This document shows, piece after piece, positions 1 to 6,491 of a stretch of 24,542 nt of DNA. How positions within the stretch are numbered: the stretch's first letter is position 1; the number at the start of each line of letters is the position of its first letter. Made by a program: the position numbers and the translations under genes. Origin of the DNA: a virus; the IMG/VR virus record IMGVR_UViG_3300022745_000141, positions 1-24,542 of that record; one strand, given 5' to 3'. The notes below the pieces were generated by a model. That model worked only from the letters and a program-made list of their open reading frames with translations, ran no database searches and was not told the DNA's origin.

Positions 1-84
1 TGAGTCCTTAAGAGCGTAGAGAATATAGATCCCACCGCTTAACAGACCAAGGAACGCCCAATCTTTAAAAGCAGTAAAATCCAT
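1..84 (-). CDS. Small membrane protein, N-terminal part only (holin or spanin candidate)
   Basis: An ATG at 84-82 opens a frame that stays open for 28 codons to the window edge, so the gene is truncated by the window. The peptide starts MDFTAFKDWAFLGLLSGGIY and then reads ILYALKDS. That is a short polar start followed by one hydrophobic stretch (about residues 9-24), which looks like a transmembrane segment or signal anchor. A strong ribosome binding site (AAGGAG) sits 6 nt upstream, just after the stop codon of the 111-aa gene, so it is probably cotranscribed with it. A small membrane protein directly after the tail-fibre genes is often a holin or inner-membrane spanin, but that is inferred from position. 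No catalytic motif is visible. Confidence 0.55.
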   Translation of the reverse strand, partial: MDFTAFKDWAFLGLLSGGIYILYALKDS

Positions 85-93
85 ATTAACTCC

Positions 94-429
94 TTAGCTC
101 AAAGTCACGCTGCCATCGTTGTTAACAACATAAGCATACGGAGGGATAAGCGGAACCCATGAAGGATCTACAAGAGCGATAATCTCTTGAAGTTTAGCAT
201 GGGCTTGAAAAGCTTTAGCTGCGTCTACTCCGAAATCGTTAAGAACAGCTTGAGCTTCTTCCTTGGTTTTATTTACAAGCTGCCCTCGTTGATCGCGTTT
301 CTTCCACATCTGAGCAAACGATCCAATGCAGTTATGCTTGCAAATCTTCAGAAACTGCGTGTTTGATCGTTTAATCAACTCACAATCAGACGGTTCTTGC
401 ATTTGTTCTGGGGGTAAAATTAGTGCCAT
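94..429 (-). CDS. Hypothetical phage protein, 111 aa
   Basis: A complete frame with an AAGGAG ribosome binding site a few bases before the ATG, 9 nt downstream of the preceding tail protein's stop. I do not recognise the family. The first half is basic and contains two cysteines (around residues 30 and 34, in KICKHNC). The middle is an Ala/Glu/Lys-rich helical segment, and the C-terminus carries a tryptophan and proline cluster (WVPLIPPYAY). There is no signal peptide or membrane span. Position between the fibre genes and a membrane protein suggests a late gene, perhaps a tail-fibre accessory protein or chaperone, but nothing in the sequence proves this. Confidence 0.75.
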   Translation of the reverse strand: MALILPPEQMQEPSDCELIKRSNTQFLKICKHNCIGSFAQMWKKRDQRGQLVNKTKEEAQAVLNDFGVDAAKAFQAHAKLQEIIALVDPSWVPLIPPYAYVVNNDGSVTLS

Positions 430-438
430 ATATTCTCC

Positions 439-1626
439 TTAATTTAAAACTTCTATCGTAAAGTTTGTTAAACTGATTGTGTTACTTGCTGAAGCTGTGC
501 CCCATTGAATAGTAACGCTTAAAGCCTGACTTGCAGTGGTATTAATTGTTGTCGTGGCAGTGTTTGTCCACGCAAAGTTATTAATTGAACCAGGACTTGT
601 TAGCTTCTCAGCATAAAAGCCCTGAGCAAAAACAGTTCCAGTAGCTCCAGTTGTTCTGTTTGTAATATCAGCTTCAAACATAAACCCATCATTAGATGCG
701 GCTGTCGATGTTTGTACCCCTGTATCTAAAACAATAGTTGATCCTAGTTTTGCCTTAACTCTTAAAGTAGGGGTTCCACTTGTTGAATGGAAACCGCGTC
801 CTTTAATACGAATAGTTTTCCCTGCCACAAAAAAGTTAGCAGGAAGAGTCTTGGTTCCCACTCCTGTCGATGTAAAATCAGTTTCAGACGTTGTATTAGA
901 TACAGTTCCAGTGGTAGTCTGAGTAAAAATACAACCAACTAAGTTCTGCCCCAATCCTGCTTGAAAAGTCGATAAACATTTTTGACCTACATTTGATGCA
1001 ATGTCACCCTCAACAGAGACCCCTGTCGTAGGCGTGCTTTTTATAATACCGTATTGATCAACCGCAAATATTGGAGCATTCCCCACGTCATAAAGCTCTA
1101 AGCTTAAACTTGTTCCGTCGCTTGTGTTACCGAAAAACGCACCGCCTTCGTATCCATTTGTGGCGATTTTGTTTGACGAGTAAAATCTCATGCCGCCACT
1201 ATTAAATGTAACGTCGGACGTAGTTCTTAGCTTTCCTGCGATAACTAAATTTTGATCCGGCGCTACGCTAACGTCAATTGTGGGATTATTGTCTGAGTCA
1301 ATTGGATCTGAGGTGTTCATTAATAGACCACCACCAAACAAAGAAACCGATCCGTCTTGATGAAGCTCCGTTCCCCCAGCCATCCATAAACCACCGTTAG
1401 CTGAGAAAATTACAGATTCGCCTAGTGATGGAGAAAGTAAAGAAAACGCACCTCCTGTGCTACCGTCGATTTGAAATAAAACCTCTCCGTCAACTGAGCT
1501 AACATCAAATCTTCCACCTGATACATCTTTATTGATGCTAACGCCGCCAGAATTAATCGTTACACCAATGGCATCAAAGCTAGCCGAACTATTATTTAGA
1601 AGTATTGGATAATCTGTATAAGTCAT
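439..1626 (-). CDS. Tail fibre/tail protein with C-terminal beta-rich knob domain
   Basis: This 395-aa protein is rich in Ser, Thr, Gly and Asn and has almost no charged helices, typical of beta-structured phage fibres. Residues 1 to about 215 look like irregular beta-helix or beta-prism material, with recurring Gly-Gly turns. From about residue 220 (LVGCIFTQTTTG onward, then TLPANFF and GKTIRIKGRG) it matches a C-terminal jelly-roll-like module that I recognise from many phage tail and structural proteins. The start ATG overlaps the previous stop by one base (TAATG), so translation is probably coupled. It is the last of the fibre set. Receptor binding or fibre-tip function is inferred. The exact receptor is not predictable. 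Confidence 0.7.
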   Translation of the reverse strand: MTYTDYPILLNNSSASFDAIGVTINSGGVSINKDVSGGRFDVSSVDGEVLFQIDGSTGGAFSLLSPSLGESVIFSANGGLWMAGGTELHQDGSVSLFGGGLLMNTSDPIDSDNNPTIDVSVAPDQNLVIAGKLRTTSDVTFNSGGMRFYSSNKIATNGYEGGAFFGNTSDGTSLSLELYDVGNAPIFAVDQYGIIKSTPTTGVSVEGDIASNVGQKCLSTFQAGLGQNLVGCIFTQTTTGTVSNTTSETDFTSTGVGTKTLPANFFVAGKTIRIKGRGFHSTSGTPTLRVKAKLGSTIVLDTGVQTSTAASNDGFMFEADITNRTTGATGTVFAQGFYAEKLTSPGSINNFAWTNTATTTINTTASQALSVTIQWGTASASNTISLTNFTIEVLN

Positions 1627-3842
1627 TAGAACAATATCTCCGTAACTATTACACGAGCGGCACAGTTAATATTTGTTGAATCTGTATTTTGTACTCTGAT
1701 TCTCAAGTTAGCCCCAGAATTATCGTCAATTAAAAGAGTCCACGCCTCAGGAGGGGCGCCTGCGTTCGATCCCATATCAGCCGCAGAAATTTGAAGAGTG
1801 GCAAGAGTCACTACGTTGCTAGCGTCAACCGTTACTATAAATCTTCTCTGCCAATGCGCACATTCGCCTGAACCATCTAAATTATAAGCTGATACTTCAA
1901 TGGTTCCTGCCATAAAACTTGTTGAATAATGACTTATAACAATTGAAGAACCATCTAAAAATAATTCTTGAGTTGTTGGCCCATTACACTGAGCACGCAA
2001 TGTAAGTAAAGTCTCTTGAGCGTCACCTTTGAAACCAATATAGCCAGACGCGTGTGATCTTTGACCATACCGTTCAGCCGACGCTCCAACACCGCCGACA
2101 ACACAAGAATACTCACCTACCGTTTGGTTGTCTCGACCACCACAAATTGTGCTAGAATTAGCACCCGCTAAAGCTATATTATTTGATCCACCTACGATAA
2201 CCACGGATGACAAATTGTCAGACACGTAGTTCCCGTCACCGCCACCAACAAGACTATTACTAACAGAAGTACCAATATAATTTCCATCACCTGTTATGAT
2301 AGTGCTGAATTGTGTTGATGAACCAATCTGGTTGTTCTGACCTGCACCGATCATACTCCAACCAACTGATGAATGAATGGTGTTATTGTATCCAGTAAAG
2401 ATCCCAGACGACTGACAGCTACTTGCCTCAATGGTGTTTTGCTCACCGCTGACTACCGCGCACCCATAGCTACCTGAACCAATTGTTGCATTTGATCCGG
2501 CACCTATGAAATTGCGATTTGAGCCGTCGTCGATTATATGACCTTCGCCTGCACCGATCTTATTTTCTGAGCTGCTTCCAATCGTGCTTGTATCACCAGC
2601 TACAATCGCTGATTTTGTACCTTTATTGTTATGAGCGTTACCAGCACCAATGAATGAGTAATTAGAGTTTTCCCATATTTTTGATGACGTGCCCGATACA
2701 ATCGCAGCATTGCTACTTAATATTGTATTGCTACCACCAGCCACAATCACTGAAGCAAGAATGTTTGGATATAATGAGTCCCCAATTACGTTTGTTGTTC
2801 CTGCCACAATGACAGAATCAACAGCTCCGTGAATTACGTTAGATTCCCCTGCAACAATTGCACAGTGATAACCAGTATCCGTGCCAAGATCGTCTATGAT
2901 ATTAGATCCACCAGCTCCGATAAATCCGAAATGCTGAGTTAGTGAATGATCGTGACCTGCTATAATACCTGATCCATAGTTTGTCACTATGTTTTGATTT
3001 CCTGCCAAAATACCAGAGTTGTAATTATCGCCCGAACCAATGGAAATATTGTTGGATGCGCCTGCGCAGATAACGCTGTCATTTGCGCCGATAAAATGAT
3101 CGTGTCCTGCGAGAATCGACGATTTGTCAACATTATCACTAAATGTCTGAGTATCACCCATCGCTAACGTACGAAATACGTTTGAGCCGTAAGTTACAGT
3201 CTGAGTTAGTTTAATGTTGGCTTCGGTAGTTGAAACGTCTACGACAGCTATAGGGTTATCGGTTCCTACTCCTAGAAATCCGTTTGAGTAATCCCACGTT
3301 AAATCACTCGACCCACCGAATGAGCCTGAGTTGTTAAATTGAATTGATTTATCAGGCGAGGCAGGAGTACCGCCTCCGCCGCCCGTTGAGGCAATTGTAA
3401 TTGTATTGCCCGAAGGCGTTAATGTGATATTCGCTCCAGCAGCAAGTACAACGGCTCCCGTTAATGAGTTTAAACTTGATACTCCAGACAAGGAACCTCC
3501 TACCCAGCTAAAAAAAGAGGACGCTATTAGCTTTGGCACCCCACTTGCTGAAAATGTTGTACAATTAAATCTAACCTGATCAAACAAACTAATGTCAACC
3601 GGCGTCCCAGAGGATAATCCAGCTATAGTTGCAACGGTTGTGAAATTTGTCTGGCCAAGAATCCTTGCCTGAACCTCTACAATGTTCCCTGATCCAACTC
3701 CTTCGATAACTACAGAAATGGTGTTGTTAGTTGTAACAATCCATGTGGCGTTATCTCCGATTAAACCAGTAGAATTAAACTCCTCACTAATAACCAACTT
3801 AAACGGTTGGTAGTTAGTAAGAGAGCTATTTACATTGCGCAT
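1626..3842 (-). CDS. Tail fibre with about twenty YadA-like head (beta-solenoid) repeats
   Basis: 738 aa. Residues 1-115 are a small beta-domain resembling the neighbouring MR-starting proteins. Residues 120-160 are a linker module (SLNSLTGAVVLAAG, ending in a Gly run) shared with the 625-aa fibre. Residues about 242-600 consist of about twenty imperfect repeats of the form I-x-AG-x-x-N-x-I (examples: IVAGESNVIH, IVAGGSNTIL, IVSGEQ-type), spaced 12-20 residues apart, like the head solenoid of trimeric adhesins. From about 605 (GDAQETLLTLRAQ) the C-terminus is a conserved fibre-tip type domain ending VIVTEILF. It is probably a homotrimeric adhesin on the virion. Its start overlaps the upstream gene's stop (TAATG). 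Confidence 0.78.
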   Translation of the reverse strand: MRNVNSSLTNYQPFKLVISEEFNSTGLIGDNATWIVTTNNTISVVIEGVGSGNIVEVQARILGQTNFTTVATIAGLSSGTPVDISLFDQVRFNCTTFSASGVPKLIASSFFSWVGGSLSGVSSLNSLTGAVVLAAGANITLTPSGNTITIASTGGGGGTPASPDKSIQFNNSGSFGGSSDLTWDYSNGFLGVGTDNPIAVVDVSTTEANIKLTQTVTYGSNVFRTLAMGDTQTFSDNVDKSSILAGHDHFIGANDSVICAGASNNISIGSGDNYNSGILAGNQNIVTNYGSGIIAGHDHSLTQHFGFIGAGGSNIIDDLGTDTGYHCAIVAGESNVIHGAVDSVIVAGTTNVIGDSLYPNILASVIVAGGSNTILSSNAAIVSGTSSKIWENSNYSFIGAGNAHNNKGTKSAIVAGDTSTIGSSSENKIGAGEGHIIDDGSNRNFIGAGSNATIGSGSYGCAVVSGEQNTIEASSCQSSGIFTGYNNTIHSSVGWSMIGAGQNNQIGSSTQFSTIITGDGNYIGTSVSNSLVGGGDGNYVSDNLSSVVIVGGSNNIALAGANSSTICGGRDNQTVGEYSCVVGGVGASAERYGQRSHASGYIGFKGDAQETLLTLRAQCNGPTTQELFLDGSSIVISHYSTSFMAGTIEVSAYNLDGSGECAHWQRRFIVTVDASNVVTLATLQISAADMGSNAGAPPEAWTLLIDDNSGANLRIRVQNTDSTNINCAARVIVTEILF

Positions 3843-4183
3843 TACTCACCGATAGCCTGAACTCTAACCGTTATAGCGCCTGTGCCGCTTGTCTTAGTCC
3901 AAACAAGACGAATCCATTGATAGCAAATATCAGTCTTAGGGATTAGAAAACTTCCCGTTCCTGTGACTGATACCGTGGCGCCGGAAATGTCAGACCAATT
4001 CACGGGGCCGCCTAGAATACCGGGGGCATCGTTTGAGCATTGGACTTTCAATGTCCCAACAGGAGAAGATCCCGTGACTACAGCCTGAGCTGATAATTGT
4101 AATAAATATCCGCTAACCAAAGCTGCGCCATTGGCACTGCTTAGATCAGAGGACGATACTGCTACTTCGTTTAGTTGTCTCAT
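3842..4183 (-). CDS. Small beta-rich tail-associated protein (paralogue of the 123-aa gene)
   Basis: 113 aa with no charged helical segment; it looks like a single beta-sandwich. It shares features with the 123-aa protein at 6433-6062: the MR start, a central run of short beta strands, and near the C-terminus the signature W/Y-TKTSGTG followed by alternating hydrophobics. It is encoded between two fibre genes with one-base TAATG overlaps on both sides, so it is almost certainly cotranslated with them. A role as fibre adaptor, baseplate plug or carbohydrate-binding module is plausible by position only. Confidence 0.65.
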   Translation of the reverse strand: MRQLNEVAVSSSDLSSANGAALVSGYLLQLSAQAVVTGSSPVGTLKVQCSNDAPGILGGPVNWSDISGATVSVTGTGSFLIPKTDICYQWIRLVWTKTSGTGAITVRVQAIGE

Positions 4184-6060
4184 TATCGGACTCTCCTTGC
4201 GCTTATGTATGAATCGGAGTTATAGGTTGCACCGCCTAGAGTGGTGTAAGTTAACGCCGCAGTTATATAAACAGTTGTTGTGGCAGAAAGACTTATTCTG
4301 CGACGAGAAAGAGATAAATATTGTAACGCGCTAACAGGAAGAGTGGCCGCTAAGATTGCAACCCCGCCATTATTAGTTGAGTCGCTTCCATCGTTTGTTG
4401 TTGAGATCTGAGCCAATAAACGAGTTGCGGCAGTTGTTCCGCCGCCAGTATAACCACAAACACCCTCAACATCCCAGTCACCCGCTGTTAAAGAAATACT
4501 AGCAACGGTTTTAAACGATCCAGATGCAGCAGGAGTAATGCCGCCAGCGCTATTGGCAGATATAAGCTCACCAACAAATCCAGCAGAAGCACTATCATTA
4601 GTAGTTGTTCCTCGAATCGCAGTGCCAGCCGTATTTGTTACGTTAAGTAAAATTGTAGCATCTGATTTTTCTACAGTTACAATATTAGAAGTTTGGGTTG
4701 AATGACCCTGAACTCGCATTTGTATTTCATCAGCCGAACCATCAACGAATTTACCCGTTGTTGTTGTATTGGACATTGTTGGCGTGCCAGTGCCGCCTGA
4801 TAAAACCCAGTTCCCAGCGGTTCCAGCGGAGGACACCTCCATTGAGTCTGAGTCAGTCCAAACAATTCCGCCAGCAACGGCAGTCATGTTTTTATTTGTG
4901 CCGCCATTAGCTAATGGCAAAACACCAGTTACTTTAGTCGTAAGGTCAATCGACCCTGCAAGCATTGCATTAGTAACTTTGGCCGCGCCAATCGTTGTAG
5001 TTATTGCGGTTGTTCCGCTACCCGATACATCGCCTGATAATGTAATCGTTTGGTTTCCAGTCAAATAAGTCGAGGTGTCAATGGAGAGTGCGCCTGTGCC
5101 ACCGGAAGTTTTAACAAATCCGTTTGATGTGAGATTGCTAAGAGTCGAGATATTCTGTGATGTATTTACAGTAATTGTATTTACGGATCTCGTTAAACCA
5201 GTTGAAAACGTGAGAGCCGATTCTTTACCGTTAAACGTAGTCCAATCAGCAGAAGATAAAAACCCTGCAACTGAACCAGAAGCTTTTTGCCCGTTAACAT
5301 AATCCAGAGAGATAACACCACTTGATGAGTTAAAATCTGCTGCCGTAAATGCAGCAGCTCCTTTTGTTGTGCCATCAGCAGCAGCATCAGCAATTGAGAT
5401 CGCAGGAGTGTTACCACCTGAGCTAGCAATAGGACTTGTTCCGCTAACAGATGTTACAGTGCCAGATCCTTTTGAATTTAATTGTGTTTGAATCGCAGAT
5501 GTAACGCCTGAGAGATAGCCTAATTCCGTTGAGGTAACAGCGCTTGAAGTTAATACTTTAGAAGCATCCGTTACAACAGCTCTTGAGGCTGTAAGACTTG
5601 GAACCGTGATTCCCGATCCGTCCCATTGAAGCTTATTTGTAGCTCCAACAACTAATTTGTAATTATTCCAATCAACGGACTGATTGCCGCTTGTTGTGGA
5701 AAGAACCCCGGAAACTAAATCAACTTGTTGAGGATTGAGACCGGCATCGGCTGATCCTATGTATTTAGCAATTAAAAGAGTACTAGCCGGAAAATAAGCA
5801 AAGTTAGAATTATCTTGAGCTAAATTGGTTCCGCTATCAATAAATAAAACTGACTGAGCAGTGCCACTTGTTACAGCAGCTCCGATAGCCATACCGCTTC
5901 CGCCCCCGCCTCCGCTTGCAGAAATAGTAATCGTGTTGCCAACAGGAGTAAGCGTTACGTTTGAACCAGCGGCTAAAGTAACTGCGCCAGTTAATGAATT
6001 TAAACTTGTTACCGCTGATGTTAGTCCTAATGCCGGAAAGCGAATATATTGTGAACTCAT
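4183..6060 (-). CDS. Tail fibre protein, 625 aa
   Basis: Ser/Thr/Gly/Asn-rich protein of fibre composition. Residues about 17-56 carry the widespread fibre linker SLNSLTGAVTLAAG followed by NVTLTP, NTITIS and a Gly-rich run, nearly the same module as in the 738-aa fibre. The middle contains phrases common in phage fibres (for example LTSTELGYLSG-like and GTVTSVSGTSPI, then VLPLANGGTN). The C-terminal about 120 residues (from FKTVASISLTAGDWDVEG) form a beta-rich domain ending SYISARRVR, which I recognise as a frequent terminal domain in phage fibres. It likely forms the fibre shaft, with its N-terminus at the tail. The ATG lies one base after the preceding TAA. Confidence 0.8.
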   Translation of the reverse strand: MSSQYIRFPALGLTSAVTSLNSLTGAVTLAAGSNVTLTPVGNTITISASGGGGGSGMAIGAAVTSGTAQSVLFIDSGTNLAQDNSNFAYFPASTLLIAKYIGSADAGLNPQQVDLVSGVLSTTSGNQSVDWNNYKLVVGATNKLQWDGSGITVPSLTASRAVVTDASKVLTSSAVTSTELGYLSGVTSAIQTQLNSKGSGTVTSVSGTSPIASSGGNTPAISIADAAADGTTKGAAAFTAADFNSSSGVISLDYVNGQKASGSVAGFLSSADWTTFNGKESALTFSTGLTRSVNTITVNTSQNISTLSNLTSNGFVKTSGGTGALSIDTSTYLTGNQTITLSGDVSGSGTTAITTTIGAAKVTNAMLAGSIDLTTKVTGVLPLANGGTNKNMTAVAGGIVWTDSDSMEVSSAGTAGNWVLSGGTGTPTMSNTTTTGKFVDGSADEIQMRVQGHSTQTSNIVTVEKSDATILLNVTNTAGTAIRGTTTNDSASAGFVGELISANSAGGITPAASGSFKTVASISLTAGDWDVEGVCGYTGGGTTAATRLLAQISTTNDGSDSTNNGGVAILAATLPVSALQYLSLSRRRISLSATTTVYITAALTYTTLGGATYNSDSYISARRVR

Positions 6061-6061
6061 G

Positions 6062-6433
6062 TTACACCATTTTCGCTGTTAAATAGCCCTGAAGAGTACC
6101 AGTGCCAGATGTTTTTGTGTATTTAACTCGCATCCAAGGAGCAGAGATTTGATTAATATCAATGTAAACTGAACCAGCAGCTCCAGATGCAACTGGAGTG
6201 ATTGAAAAGCTCATAGGAGTCCAAGTCCCAGCATTAATCACGTTGCCTTGTTGGTCTTGTTGATAGTCAATTGACAACTCAACTGAAAACGTACCTGTAG
6301 GAGTGCCAGTAAAAACTAACTGCAAACCAATATTATCCAAAAACTCAATATTGGAAACTGCTGATGTTATTGAAGATTGAGACATATCGCCGTTGACGAT
6401 ATTCTGGAACTTTAAAAGATTACTTTTACGCAT
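6062..6433 (-). CDS. Small beta-rich tail-associated protein, first gene of the fibre unit
   Basis: 123 aa, beta-rich. Residues about 30-120 read as alternating strands, with a W-x-P-M-S-F segment and the C-terminal signature RVKYTKTSGTG shared with the 113-aa protein downstream. It is probably a paralogue duplicated around the first fibre gene. The start is supported by a purine-rich site (AGAGAGGG) about 5 nt upstream. It follows a 49-nt gap, the only real gap in this half of the window, which holds a promoter-like motif, so this gene probably opens the tail-fibre transcript. Its molecular role is not known. A fibre-attachment or carbohydrate-binding module would fit. Confidence 0.7.
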   Translation of the reverse strand: MRKSNLLKFQNIVNGDMSQSSITSAVSNIEFLDNIGLQLVFTGTPTGTFSVELSIDYQQDQQGNVINAGTWTPMSFSITPVASGAAGSVYIDINQISAPWMRVKYTKTSGTGTLQGYLTAKMV

Positions 6434-6463
6434 TGCACCCTCTCTTGGAGCTAAGGCTGTTGG

Positions 6464-6491
6464 CCTTGGTTATATAGTAGTCTTAATGTCT
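6464..6491 (-). promoter_or_regulatory. Promoter-like motif before the tail-fibre unit
   Basis: On the minus strand, AGACATTAAGACTA (6491-6478) is followed by CTATATAA, with a TATATA box at 6476-6471. The same 14-mer with two pyrimidine changes occurs at 17010-16997, also beside a TATA-like box and ahead of a new gene block. No good sigma70 -35 hexamer is seen at 17 bp, so the 14-mer could be the recognition element for a phage or host factor. It overlaps the end of the 914-aa gene. Confidence 0.35.

Noticed and set aside
2100-3180. CRISPR-like or tandem DNA repeat array in the 738-aa fibre region.
   Set aside because: The repetition is at protein level with variable spacing. No exact DNA repeat of CRISPR length or regular spacer is present.
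4131-6082. Several plus-strand ORFs of 66-99 codons opposite the fibre gene, and similar ones elsewhere (for example 12658-12867, 14126-14362, 19438-19686).
   Set aside because: They lie wholly antisense to well-supported genes, lack ribosome binding sites and show composition mirrored from the real gene.
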